Shown here: piece by piece, positions 46,807-55,465 of the stretch | How positions within the stretch are numbered: the stretch's first letter is position 1 | Layout of the letters: each line of letters opens with the position of its first letter | Source: JAIEPX01 sp963725255 | GTDB taxonomy: Bacteria; Pseudomonadota; Gammaproteobacteria; JAIEPX01 | DNA length: 64,000 bases | Assembly: GCA_963725255.1 (NCBI GenBank) | Contig: CAVRXV010000009.1 | Span: 1 to 64,000, forward strand | Direction: 5' to 3' | Translations under genes and position numbers: made by a program | Notes under the pieces: generated by a model | Seen by the model: only the letters and a program-made list of their open reading frames with translations | Told to the model about the DNA's origin: nothing | The model's database searches: none

Positions 46807-49239
46807 ATGGGACCCACTGAAATGATTGGAAGAATACCCTCACATATCGATGACATCGTTGAACATGTTCCAATTGGAGTGTTAACACTATCCGACTCCG
46901 GAAAAATATTACATTGCAATAAAATATTTATGGATTTGGTAAATTCAAGTCAAAAAGAAAAGATTTCCGGGAAATCATATACGCGTATTTTTCCTAAAAA
47001 TTCCCACGCATTCATTGAAGAATTCATAAAATCATTGGGTGCTAAAAAGAAAAAAACCGTTAAAACAATGACCCTATCTCTCAAACAAAAAAATAACCAT
47101 TCTAAACATCTTAAGCTGCAGCTGAGTTATATTACTCACGGAAAACACAAATCAGCAAATTATATTCTATGTTCACTGCAGGATATTTCTGCCGAATATG
47201 AAGAGTTTGCGGCCCTAAAGCAAGGTCGTCACGAAGCTCAAAAAGAAAGCTCCACGATTGCAAACTATCTAAATCGAGTTATTGCGAGTATGCCCTGTAA
47301 CGTGTGGTGGACAGATGAGAACTCGACTTTTATAGGATGTAATGAAAATACCTATCGTACCTCAGGATTTAAATCGCGTGATGATTATATCGGTAAAAAC
47401 CCTTTTGATATTGGTAAAAAACTAGGGTGGAACCAAGGACAGGCTGAAAAATTTAGAGAAGACGATCTTGCTGTCATGCTAAGCGGTGAACCCATGATGA
47501 ACGTTCTTGAACCACCGATCAAAATGGCTGACGGTCGTACAACCTATTATATTACTACTCGTGTACCCCTACGAGACGAAAATAACAAAATAATTGGAAT
47601 TATTGGCATATCTACCGATGTGACTGAACGAATTGAAATGGAAAATGAGCTTCGCAAAGCCAATGAACGCGCTGAAATCGCAACAAAAGCCAAGCTAGAC
47701 TTTCTAGCCAATTTCAGTCACGAGCTCCGCACTCCACTCAATGGGATCCTTGGAATAACCAACATACTCTCTCAGCAACATCTGAAAGATGATCAAAAAT
47801 TCCTTATCGAAGATATAGCTCATTCTGGCCAAATGCTATTAGCATTAGTTAATGATATTCTAGATATATCGAAGATTGAATCTAACAAACTTGTTTTTAA
47901 CGAATCCAACTTTCAACTAGCCACCAGCATAGAAGAAGTCACTAACGAACTCCGTCATCAAGCTCAAAATAAAGGAATCAAGCTAGTTTCTATCATAGAT
48001 CCTGAATTAAGAACGAGTATTCACACAGACGAACAACGTTTTAAGCAAATATTGATTAATTTAATCAGTAACGCTATCAAGTTCACAGACATCGGTTACG
48101 TTCAAGTAACTGCAGAAAAAATACGGTCTACGAATAAACACATTTGGTATAAAATATCTGTGGAAGATACAGGCATAGGAATTTCCGCAGAAAATGCAGA
48201 TAAAATTTTTGATAGATACACGCAAGTCAGTTCAGCCTACACAAAATCTCACTCGGGCACGGGCCTTGGGCTTAATATTGTCGAAAGTTTGGTCAGCATG
48301 ATGGGGGGAGAGATTTCAGTCCAAAGTCAATTAGGGGCCGGTACCACATTTGTACTCAATTTAAAATCTAGAATGTCTACTAATGGTGTTATACACAATA
48401 ATCTGTCTGCCATCGCAAAACATCTTTCCCTCTTTATTATAGATGACAACTTAGAATCAGGTGAAAAACTGCTTAGTTATTTTCATGAATTCGACACACA
48501 ACTTGCTACCAGCAATCGAGCATTAGACATTCTGAAAGAAAATGCTAAACGATTAAAATTTTCAAATATTATTATTATCAGTGATGATATTAAAAAACAA
48601 AATCTCCCTAAGCTCATTAATTCAATAAGCCAAGATCATACCTTAAGACTCCCTATTCTGTTACTACACGCTCAAAATCAACAAACGACCAAAAAGAAAA
48701 CACCGGGAATTTATGCAGTTATATCCACTCAGCTCAATCCGAAAAATCTCACTGAAATCATTCAAAATGCTTACAACACTTATATTAGTCAGCAAGAAAA
48801 AATGGCTGATGAAATTCGAAAACACACATTCAATATTCTCTTAGTTGAAGATAATCACATCAATCAAAAAATTGTTACCATTATGCTTCATAACCTTAAT
48901 TGTAAAGTTACAGTGGCGGGTGATTATAATGAAGCCATTGCTAAACATCTCGAATCAAACTTTGATTTGATTTTTATGGATATAGGCCTACCTGATAAAG
49001 ATGGTTTTGAACTCACACAACAATTACGTCACTTACCTAAAAAACCTGCCAAATGTCCAATTGTTGCAATGACAGCATACGCATCAGAAGACGATAGAAA
49101 TAAATGCTTGAGCGTCGGAATGGATGACTTTGTTAGCAAACCTCTTGATCAGCAAATGTTAATTTTCGTTCTCTCAAGATGGTTGAACGTAACCTGGAAA
49201 CTGCCTAAACAATCTGCTACGAAACAAAATAGCATTTAA
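46807..49239 (+). CDS. Hybrid sensor histidine kinase (PAS-PAS-HisKA-HATPase-REC-REC)
   Basis: The 810-residue cytoplasmic-looking kinase has two PAS regions (about 10-130 and 150-280, the second ending ISTDVTERIEMENELRKA). HisKA follows with the phosphoacceptor His in FLANFSHELRTPLNGILG (near 305), then the ATPase boxes INLISNAIKFT, DTGIGI and GTGLGL. Next are a degenerate receiver (LFIIDDN near 540) and a canonical receiver (NILLVEDN near 680; phosphoacceptor in LIFMDIGLPDKDG; conserved Lys in FVSKPL). No membrane segment is evident, so it likely senses a cytoplasmic signal. It diverges from the NRPS gene, which makes it a candidate regulator of that locus. No DNA-binding domain is present, so a downstream partner must exist elsewhere. 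Confidence 0.92.
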   Translation: MGPTEMIGRIPSHIDDIVEHVPIGVLTLSDSGKILHCNKIFMDLVNSSQKEKISGKSYTRIFPKNSHAFIEEFIKSLGAKKKKTVKTMTLSLKQKNNHSKHLKLQLSYITHGKHKSANYILCSLQDISAEYEEFAALKQGRHEAQKESSTIANYLNRVIASMPCNVWWTDENSTFIGCNENTYRTSGFKSRDDYIGKNPFDIGKKLGWNQGQAEKFREDDLAVMLSGEPMMNVLEPPIKMADGRTTYYITTRVPLRDENNKIIGIIGISTDVTERIEMENELRKANERAEIATKAKLDFLANFSHELRTPLNGILGITNILSQQHLKDDQKFLIEDIAHSGQMLLALVNDILDISKIESNKLVFNESNFQLATSIEEVTNELRHQAQNKGIKLVSIIDPELRTSIHTDEQRFKQILINLISNAIKFTDIGYVQVTAEKIRSTNKHIWYKISVEDTGIGISAENADKIFDRYTQVSSAYTKSHSGTGLGLNIVESLVSMMGGEISVQSQLGAGTTFVLNLKSRMSTNGVIHNNLSAIAKHLSLFIIDDNLESGEKLLSYFHEFDTQLATSNRALDILKENAKRLKFSNIIIISDDIKKQNLPKLINSISQDHTLRLPILLLHAQNQQTTKKKTPGIYAVISTQLNPKNLTEIIQNAYNTYISQQEKMADEIRKHTFNILLVEDNHINQKIVTIMLHNLNCKVTVAGDYNEAIAKHLESNFDLIFMDIGLPDKDGFELTQQLRHLPKKPAKCPIVAMTAYASEDDRNKCLSVGMDDFVSKPLDQQMLIFVLSRWLNVTWKLPKQSATKQNSI

Positions 49240-49283
49240 AACCCTCTCACCCGGGTATTCCAGAATTTAGGATAATCTTGTAA

Positions 49284-50285
49284 CTAAGATTTTTTGAAAG
49301 TATTCTTTCTTTCAGGATCAGTTTCATTTAATGAGGTTTGATCCAATAGCAGCTTGTCAGGTGCTTCATGCTGAGTATGATTAAATAGCCTTCCGTACTC
49401 AGGCTTTACATCCGTCTTTGCTGAAGTTTTCGCAGTTGTTTCTGTGCCACCAATTCGATAACTTCCTGAAAACATTTTTTGAGTAAATTCTAAATAGGAT
49501 GATGTAATCTTTTCACCGGTGACATAATTCTGAATCGGCGTCTGCATATTTGGGGCTAAAAAAACAGCTAAAGACAATCTATCACCATTTATTTTTAACA
49601 CCTCATGATGAGAAGCTTCGATTTGATTGTTGCTAGCCAACATTGTTACGAGACCATTATTCACAACAATATGATCGGGCATAGGATCAACAGGATGCCA
49701 TTGCTCACCAATTTTCACCACCAATCCTGGCCTATCGATATGTAACATCGTAATTAAACCCCAGTCCTGATGAGCATTAACACCTGATTTGAAATTTCCT
49801 TTTAGAGCTTTTGCATCGGGATAATACAAAAACGAAAAGGTATCTGTAGTCTTATGTGTTAGATCTTTGAATGCGGTTAGTAAATTTGCCTGCTGAAATA
49901 CTTTACTAAGCAAAGGTAATCCAATATCACCAGCAAAAGAATTAAAGATACTCGTAATCTCTTGTTGTGACTCTTTGAAAGGTTCAATAGGATCATTTGG
50001 CCAGAAAATGACTTGTTCTGCTAATTGCGGATCTTCTGTTTTTTGACGTGAATAATATCCTTTATAGGCTGGTCCATCTAATGGAAAGCGTTCTTTATAT
50101 TCTGAAGACTGAAGAAAAAAACTTTTTGCTTTTGAACGAATCCTTTTTATATCAGATTGAATCGCTGTACCAGGTAATTTGACATAGCAGAATCCATAAC
50201 GCATAAACCCTGCCAACTCTTCAGGTGTGACTGAATTAAGATTAGAAATGACTGGAAATGATATTCTGGCTGCCTTAAATTTCAT
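49284..50285 (-). CDS. Isopenicillin N synthase-family Fe(II)/2-oxoglutarate-type dioxygenase
   Basis: The 333-residue protein has the N-terminal DIOX_N-like region (EELAGFMRYGFCYVKLPG) and the oxygenase core. Iron ligands are visible as HxD in NAHQDWGLITML (near 199-201) and the distal His in IEASHHEVLK. The family RxS motif for the co-substrate carboxylate is in GDRLSLAVFLAPN. Plant and bacterial members hydroxylate, desaturate or cyclise small molecules. It lies next to the NRPS-kinase pair and could tailor its product; that is inference from proximity. The ATG at 50285 follows GGGAG by ten bases. It converges on the kinase gene. Confidence 0.87.
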   Translation of the reverse strand: MKFKAARISFPVISNLNSVTPEELAGFMRYGFCYVKLPGTAIQSDIKRIRSKAKSFFLQSSEYKERFPLDGPAYKGYYSRQKTEDPQLAEQVIFWPNDPIEPFKESQQEITSIFNSFAGDIGLPLLSKVFQQANLLTAFKDLTHKTTDTFSFLYYPDAKALKGNFKSGVNAHQDWGLITMLHIDRPGLVVKIGEQWHPVDPMPDHIVVNNGLVTMLASNNQIEASHHEVLKINGDRLSLAVFLAPNMQTPIQNYVTGEKITSSYLEFTQKMFSGSYRIGGTETTAKTSAKTDVKPEYGRLFNHTQHEAPDKLLLDQTSLNETDPERKNTFKKS

Positions 50286-50392
50286 ACAAGATTTCTCCCT
50301 ATTCAAGTTTGTATAGCGCGGAGTATATCATAAGTTTCTTTCACGAGTAGGCTTTATTCCGTTAGCAGAGAATGCTATTATCCCAAATCTTC

Positions 50393-50484
50393 GGAGAGGT
50401 GGCCGAGTGGCTGAAGGCGCTCCCCTGCTAAGGGAGTATGGGGATTAAACTCCATCGAGGGTTCGAATCCCTCCCTCTCCGCCA
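50393..50484 (+). tRNA. tRNA-Ser (anticodon GCU)
   Basis: The 92-base gene has acceptor stem GGAGAGG/CCTCTCC, discriminator G and an encoded CCA. The anticodon loop CTGCTAA gives GCT. The long variable arm (around TATGGGGATTAAACTCCAT) is typical of class II tRNA-Ser, and the T-loop GGTTCGAATCC is intact. Confidence 0.97.
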
Positions 50485-50485
50485 T

Positions 50486-50528
50486 ATTAATACAGGTATA
50501 GGCCTGTAGGGCCTGTACCTGTATTAAT
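50486..50528. repeat. 43-bp near-perfect palindrome after tRNA-Ser
   Basis: Outer 13-bp arms ATTAATACAGGTA and its reverse complement extend through a T-G wobble and AGGCC/GGCCT into a stem of about 20 bp with a 5-base loop. No T-tract follows, so it is a REP-like palindrome or processing signal rather than a simple terminator. Confidence 0.75.
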
Positions 50529-50558
50529 GTGAGGAGTGTTGGGATGAGAACCGGAGAA

Positions 50559-50652
50559 GAGGGTTCGGCTAAATTGCCTGGAGCAATTTTGCATGAGCGA
50601 AGCGAGCCCGAAGGGTGAAGATCATGGATGATCTGAATAATCCCTCCCTCTC
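50559..50652 (+). repeat. Split duplicate of the tRNA-Ser 3' end
   Basis: GAGGGTTCG at 50559-50567 and AATCCCTCCCTCTC at 50639-50652 together reproduce the T-arm and acceptor 3' strand of the adjacent tRNA-Ser. They are interrupted inside the T-loop by about 71 bases. The insert is rich in small hairpins (AAATTGC/GCAATTT; AGATCAT/ATGATCT; GAGCGAAGCGAGC). It resembles an attachment-site remnant carrying a palindromic element. Confidence 0.65.
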
Positions 50653-50679
50653 AGCTATTTATTATTTTTAGCTTCAATT

Positions 50680-50756
50680 GCGCCCGTAGCTCAGTTGGAT
50701 AGAGTACCTGGCTACGAACCAGGTGGTCGGGAGTTCGAATCTCTCCGGGCGCGCCA
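50680..50756 (+). tRNA. tRNA-Arg (anticodon ACG)
   Basis: The 77-base gene has acceptor stem GCGCCCG/CGGGCGC, D-arm AGCTCAGTTGGAT, anticodon stem-loop CCTGG-CTACGAA-CCAGG with anticodon ACG (read as ICG after A34 deamination), a GAGTTCGAATCTC T-arm and an encoded CCA. A terminator follows seven bases later. Confidence 0.97.
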
Positions 50757-50762
50757 ATCAAC

Positions 50763-50790
50763 AAAAAAGGGCCTTCTGGCCTTTTTTTTA
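50763..50790 (+). terminator. Intrinsic terminator after tRNA-Arg
   Basis: AAAAAAGGGCC, loop TTCT and GGCC followed by eight T form a classic GC-rich hairpin with a U-tract. Confidence 0.85.
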
Positions 50791-50903
50791 TAGATTGATG
50801 TGATAAAAAGATTAATCATCCTGGATAGTGCAAAAACAAGCTCAATATTAATTTGTGATTTGCAGTCGATTGTTTATAAACTATTCAGAAGTAAGGTAGG
50901 AAT

Positions 50904-50935
50904 CAAAAAAATGCGAGTCAGATTAACCCGCATTT
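50904..50935 (-). terminator. Probable intrinsic terminator of csrA
   Basis: On the minus strand AAATGCG (50935-50929) pairs with CGCATTT (50915-50909), and a T-run continues to 50905. The stem begins inside the last csrA codons. Confidence 0.6.
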
Positions 50936-51180
50936 CCTCTATTATCTTCGTCATCTGACTCATCGTCAGAATAACCTTGTTGAGAAATATCTACGTTTAA
51001 AGGATCGTCACTGGTACGTTCCTGTTGTATCCGTTGATAAATTTCCTCTCGATGAACTGAAACTGTTTTTGGGGCGTTGACACCAATTCGAACTTGGTTT
51101 CCTTTAACCCCTAACACTGTCAATGTGATATCATCACCAATGATAATCGATTCACCTATTCGTCGCGTCAATATAAGCAT
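50923..51180 (-). CDS. csrA: Carbon storage regulator CsrA with acidic C-terminal extension
   Basis: CsrA is a dimeric RNA-binding protein that controls translation and mRNA stability of many targets; in related pathogens it governs the switch between replication and transmission. Residues 1-55 are canonical (MLILTRRIGESIIIGDDI, VLGVKGNQVRIGVNAPK, VSVHREEIYQRI), with the RNA-binding Leu4/Arg44-type positions present. The protein is 85 residues, versus about 61-65 usually; the extra part is strongly acidic (DDESDDEDNRGN). It follows lysC on the same strand, the usual gammaproteobacterial order. The tRNA genes, however, face it from the other strand. Confidence 0.96.
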   Translation of the reverse strand: MLILTRRIGESIIIGDDITLTVLGVKGNQVRIGVNAPKTVSVHREEIYQRIQQERTSDDPLNVDISQQGYSDDESDDEDNRGNAG

Positions 51181-51374
51181 TACTCATCTCCTATCGTCAT
51201 CCTTAAAAAAACTCCTAGTATCATTAGCTTAAATATAGACCATGCTGCTAAATTTGCCATAATATTCTGAGAGTACGCAACACAGTATATCGGCCATTTC
51301 TTAAAATAACCTTAAGCCTTGATAAATAACATAAAATTCTAAATGCTTCTATTATATTGCGCTAGTTAGATACA

Positions 51375-52628
51375 TTATTTAGTAGTATTAGCGGTCTGCT
51401 CATCTAAAGGTGCCGCATCCAAACCGAAGGTTGAGTGCAGTGTTCTTGCCCCTAGCTCTGTATATTTTTCATTAACAAGTACTGATATTTTTATTTCTGA
51501 TGTTGAAATCAAGTGAATATTAATACCTTCATCGCCTAAAGCTTGAAACATGCGAGTTGCTACACCTGCATGAGATTTCATCCCAACACCCACAATAGAT
51601 AATTTTGCAATTTTATCATCACCCAGCACCTCTGAAGCCTCGAGTTGAATGGCCGCTTCATTCATAAGCTCAAGGGCTGTTTTGTAATCATCTCGTTGGA
51701 CAGTGAAGCTAAAATCGATTGTTTTGTCAACCGAAGGCACATTTTGTACTATCATATCCACATCGATATCTCGATCGGACACAGCACCCAAGATAAATCG
51801 AGCAATACCTGGTCTATCAGGGACCCCACGAATTGTGATTTTTGCCTGATTACGATCAAACGCTATACCTGAAACAATAGGTTGTTCCATTCGAGTATCC
51901 TCATATGCAATTAGTGTTCCCGGGCCGTCTTGAAAGGTTGACAGGACTCGCACGGGTACGTTGTATTTACCAGCAAACTCCACTGCTCGGATTTGCAAGA
52001 CTTTAGCACCAAGACTGGCTAATTCTAACATTTCTTCGAAAGTGACGCGATCTAATCGTCGAGCCTGCGGTACGACTCTAGGATCTGTAGTGTAAACACC
52101 ATCCACATCCGTATAAATTTGGCATTCATGAGCCTTTAGAGCAGCCGCCAGGGCCACCGCTGTTGTATCAGAACCACCGCGCCCCAGTGTCGTAATGCTT
52201 CCATGTTCGTCAAATCCCTGAAACCCCGCAACGACAGGTACTCTACCTTCACTCAACTCTTTTTGTAGTCGACTTGGATCAATGTCAACTATACGAGCCT
52301 TTTTATGAGAACTGTCCGTTTTAATCCCCGCCTGATGCCCTGTCAGTGATCTTGCAGGGCATCCACGTGCCAACAATGCAATACTTAACAAGGAAATAGA
52401 GACTTGCTCTCCCGTGGATACCATCATGTCATATTCGCGTGAATTAGGCTCTGCATTAATTGATTTAGCTAGTTGAATCAGCCTATCGGTTTCACCATTC
52501 ATAGCTGATAAAACAACAACGACATCATTACCTTGCTGGCGAGCCGCCATGACTTTATCTGCGACATGGTGAATACGCTCGATACTACCGACTGAAGTTC
52601 CACCAAATTTTTGAACGATAAGTGCCAT
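51375..52628 (-). CDS. lysC: Aspartate kinase
   Basis: LysC phosphorylates aspartate, the entry to lysine, threonine, methionine and diaminopimelate synthesis. The 417-residue protein begins MALIVQKFGGTSVGS and has VVVVLSAMNGETDRL, TLGRGGSDTTAVALAAALKA and YTDVDGVYTTDPR in the kinase domain. Tandem ACT domains follow (ITIRGVPDRPGIARFI; LSIVGVGMKSHAGVATRMF), which bind feedback inhibitor. Length and order fit the beta-subunit-internal-start type of monofunctional aspartokinases. csrA is downstream as in many gammaproteobacteria. alaS, the usual upstream neighbour, is displaced by about 7.4 kb. Confidence 0.95.
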   Translation of the reverse strand: MALIVQKFGGTSVGSIERIHHVADKVMAARQQGNDVVVVLSAMNGETDRLIQLAKSINAEPNSREYDMMVSTGEQVSISLLSIALLARGCPARSLTGHQAGIKTDSSHKKARIVDIDPSRLQKELSEGRVPVVAGFQGFDEHGSITTLGRGGSDTTAVALAAALKAHECQIYTDVDGVYTTDPRVVPQARRLDRVTFEEMLELASLGAKVLQIRAVEFAGKYNVPVRVLSTFQDGPGTLIAYEDTRMEQPIVSGIAFDRNQAKITIRGVPDRPGIARFILGAVSDRDIDVDMIVQNVPSVDKTIDFSFTVQRDDYKTALELMNEAAIQLEASEVLGDDKIAKLSIVGVGMKSHAGVATRMFQALGDEGINIHLISTSEIKISVLVNEKYTELGARTLHSTFGLDAAPLDEQTANTTK

Positions 52629-52746
52629 AACGATTCATTCTATTAATTAGAGTAATAACACCTTAACCCAGGTGCACCTAGTATTGATTATAGAGAAAAA
52701 AGTGGCATCCGACTAGTTACGTAGTGCTATTTTCCGAAAATATACA

Positions 52747-53160
52747 TTACCAATTGTAACTATGGACAAGATCACACGTGCTTTCTGATAAAAGATCGAT
52801 ATAATTATAACGTCTAAATCCAGCATAATCCTCAATCATGCAGGGCTGTAATGTCTCAAACTCACGACAAACACCGCCTGTAGCATCCATTTTCAAACAT
52901 CGAGCAGTTTCAAATCGAGAAGTATAGGTATCTCCACCTTTGAATGTGTACTTATCTGTCTCGCCTGCTTTAACCCCGTAAACGAATCCATCGAGCTTAC
53001 CTGATACACGATAAGCGATATCAATGTCTGTTTTATTGGTTATCTCTATAGAGCCAATCGTAACGCCAGCGCGATTGATGACTGGCTGCTTCGCATCCAC
53101 TGCAAAAACTGAACTTTGGGCAAGCAGAATTAAACTGAACCCTAAAATTTGTACTTTCAT
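52747..53160 (-). CDS. Small secreted cysteine-containing protein, unknown
   Basis: From ATG 53160 (AAGGA upstream) the 137-residue product has a signal peptide, MKVQILGFSLILLAQSSVFA, cleaved probably after VFA. The mature domain is beta-rich (GSIEITNKTDIDIAYRVSG) and has four cysteines (ARCLKMD, GVCREFE, QPCMIED, STCDLV), suggesting two disulfides in the periplasm or outside. I recognise no family. It is the first of the accessory genes beyond lysC. Confidence 0.65.
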   Translation of the reverse strand: MKVQILGFSLILLAQSSVFAVDAKQPVINRAGVTIGSIEITNKTDIDIAYRVSGKLDGFVYGVKAGETDKYTFKGGDTYTSRFETARCLKMDATGGVCREFETLQPCMIEDYAGFRRYNYIDLLSESTCDLVHSYNW

Positions 53161-53306
53161 TGCCTCATCCTTGAACAATAAACCTAATATTAAGTAAAGC
53201 AGAGCCTGGGATATTGTCAAATCATGTTGTTTATTCATTAGTTAAGGTTATCTTAAGGTTCTACAGCTAAAATATTCGATTATTGTACGAAAAGCTTGGG
53301 GATTGT

Positions 53307-54146
53307 ATGTTCGAAAAAACACCACTAAAAGAACCAATAGATAAGTCAGATCTTGTACTAAACTTTGAAGCCGGGGATTTACTCTATGGACTAGAAAAGG
53401 AAGCTCGAGATCTTTACTATGAATTTATTCGTCTTCAGTTGAGTAAATCAGATTCACCAATATCGTTTATCACCGTGGATGACATCAATAAAGAACTCTC
53501 TGCAGAATATATGTTTGGTGCAGAAGCTGAATCGCCAAAAAATAAACAAACACAATATAATGCTTTAGTGCAAAGACATCTTGATTCTTGGAAAGCACAC
53601 GAGAAGTTTGCTCCGAAAATGATTATTGAGAAAGATGAAGCAAGAGAAAGCAAAGCATTTATTTATTCTTGTAAAGTGGCTCTGTTAACACACAGCAGTA
53701 AAATACATTTCTGTTTAGACTTCTTCCAGCTCGAAGCTATACGAAACAAAGCACACGACAACTATAAAAGTTACACATCTAAAGAGTTAAGACTCTGTGC
53801 TAAAAATTGGGAACAAGTTAACAATAGAGTTATTTTTTATTTAGACGGTATGAGATGCAGCCCTCCTTGGGGAGAACGTGAGCCCATTGAATGGTTAAAT
53901 GACAAGACTTCAATGACTCTACCCAGTGATTTAGATCAGAGTAGCCCATTGCCTGAAACATCATTTAGAACGCCTACCCAAGCTAATCAAAAATTTTTCA
54001 AGTTACCCTCTTCACTATCTCCGGATGATGGTTCAGATATCAGGAGAAACTCTGAAGAAGATAAACGTAATTTCGATTCAGTGACAAAAAGAATGCTGAA
54101 TTTCAATCTAGATGAATCATCATCACCAAGCAGAACAAGTAAGTAG
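53307..54146 (+). CDS. Unknown cytoplasmic/effector-like protein
   Basis: The 279-residue protein (ATG 53307, GGGG about six bases upstream) has no signal peptide, membrane helix or known motif. The first two thirds are a mixed globular region (LVLNFEAGDLLYGLEKEARD; YSCKVALLTHSSKIHFCLDF). The last 75 residues are polar, Ser/Asp/Glu-rich and probably disordered (SSLSPDDGSDIRRNSEEDKR). Such hydrophilic, E-rich tails occur in Dot/Icm-type substrates, but this is only a resemblance. It converges on the next gene, 16 bases apart. Confidence 0.6.
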   Translation: MFEKTPLKEPIDKSDLVLNFEAGDLLYGLEKEARDLYYEFIRLQLSKSDSPISFITVDDINKELSAEYMFGAEAESPKNKQTQYNALVQRHLDSWKAHEKFAPKMIIEKDEARESKAFIYSCKVALLTHSSKIHFCLDFFQLEAIRNKAHDNYKSYTSKELRLCAKNWEQVNNRVIFYLDGMRCSPPWGEREPIEWLNDKTSMTLPSDLDQSSPLPETSFRTPTQANQKFFKLPSSLSPDDGSDIRRNSEEDKRNFDSVTKRMLNFNLDESSSPSRTSK

Positions 54147-54162
54147 TTATATCTATGGGGAA

Positions 54163-55107
54163 TTATTCAGAACGCAACATGGACTCACGCACAAAATATT
54201 CCTCTTGATAATGAGAACGAACCCAAATTTTATAGTGATTTAACGCGTCTGTTTCACTATTCGTCATTCGCGTAGGGTTGCCATTATTCTGTACTATAGT
54301 ATTTTTAATATAATCTTTCATTGAAGAAATTGAATCGAATGAATTTTGTAATAATGATTCAACCCTATTACCATGTAATGCATTAAATGAATCACTTAAA
54401 TAATACTTTCCAAGCATTTCCGCAAGAAGTATAGCATAATAAGCATCATAAAGATTTTTGAAAAACAGCTTTCCACTCTTTTCTACTTGACCAAAATATT
54501 TGAATAATGAAAGGTAGAGATTGCTCAACATTAAATATCCTGCGGCTCCATATTGATTTCCAATAATAAATAAGTTTATTTCAAATTTAATATACTTACT
54601 AAGATCAATTTTTTTATCTTCCGCTAGTGCCCTATCTGCTAAAACAATAATTTCATTCAAATAATCACAAAACGCCTGAAAATTATAACTAGAGAGCGCT
54701 TTCATCAAGTAACGCCTGGATGCAGATACACCCGAAGTTGTGTCTGCATTTAGTGACTCAAGATGTTTACTATAATAAAAAACACCCTTAATTAAAAAGT
54801 AACTTAATAGACTAGACTGTGGCTTCAATTGATAACATACTCTTCTAACATCCAATTCTAACAATGATAGATATTTTTCTGAAGTGATAAGATTATCCCA
54901 AAAACTACTGAGCATATCGTCACAGCAAAGCGTCTCTAAATCCTGATCCAGACTCGTGGCTTCCAAAAACAACGGAAGTGATTGAAGTGCATAAAATTGA
55001 ACAAAATCGATGAGAACGTCGTTCGACAGGGTTTTAACCAAGACTCTTTGATGTAAATCTCTAAATTTTTCTATAATAGAATTATGCAATAATCCTTTCT
55101 TGTTCAT
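54163..55107 (-). CDS. Unknown helical protein
   Basis: The 314-residue product starts at ATG 55107, where AAGGAGG lies six bases upstream. An open frame extends 31 codons further, but those codons run into the inverted-repeat element and lack a ribosome site. The sequence is leucine- and tyrosine-rich and predicted helical (YLSLLELDVRRVCYQLKPQS; YLMLSNLYLSLFKYFGQ), perhaps a helical-repeat fold. No signal peptide or known domain is seen. Confidence 0.6.
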   Translation of the reverse strand: MNKKGLLHNSIIEKFRDLHQRVLVKTLSNDVLIDFVQFYALQSLPLFLEATSLDQDLETLCCDDMLSSFWDNLITSEKYLSLLELDVRRVCYQLKPQSSLLSYFLIKGVFYYSKHLESLNADTTSGVSASRRYLMKALSSYNFQAFCDYLNEIIVLADRALAEDKKIDLSKYIKFEINLFIIGNQYGAAGYLMLSNLYLSLFKYFGQVEKSGKLFFKNLYDAYYAILLAEMLGKYYLSDSFNALHGNRVESLLQNSFDSISSMKDYIKNTIVQNNGNPTRMTNSETDALNHYKIWVRSHYQEEYFVRESMLRSE

Positions 55108-55184
55108 GTATGCCTCCTTGCATTTTGTATAAAGAATATACCACATAAATGTTTTGAAAGAAATAAGATAACGGCGTCGTGTTA

Positions 55185-55366
55185 ACCCTAGATATTGCAT
55201 AAATAATCGTAGCGAGAAGCAAAAGAGTGCTTTAAAATAAAGGAGTTATGTCGAAATTGGCGCCGGGCGCATAGTAATACTATGTAACCAAGCCAATTTC
55301 GACATAACTCCTTTATTTTAGGTGCTATTTTTCTTCGCAGTAGATTGTTTGTGCAATATCTAGGGT
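55185..55366. repeat. 182-bp inverted-repeat (MITE-like) element
   Basis: The outer arms begin ACCCTAGATATTGCA at 55185 and end with its reverse complement at 55366. Further in, 29-bp arms (outer part TAAAATAAAGGAGTTATG) are perfect reverse complements, with imperfect pairing between. The centre is GC-rich and holds a small hairpin (CATAGTA/TACTATG). This occupies most of the 358 bases between the starts of two divergent genes. No transposase is inside, so it would be non-autonomous. Confidence 0.85.
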
Positions 55367-55465
55367 AAAGTTGTTAGAGGTTTTACAAAATCATCATTAA
55401 ATTCTACTGTAAACCGAGACGCTTTGAGTATAGAATATGATTGTTGAGCAGAAGGAATCTAAGCC

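Noticed and set aside
55108..55200. N-terminal extension of the unknown gene ending at 54163
   Set aside because: It reads into the inverted-repeat element and lacks a ribosome site; the ATG at 55107 has AAGGAGG.
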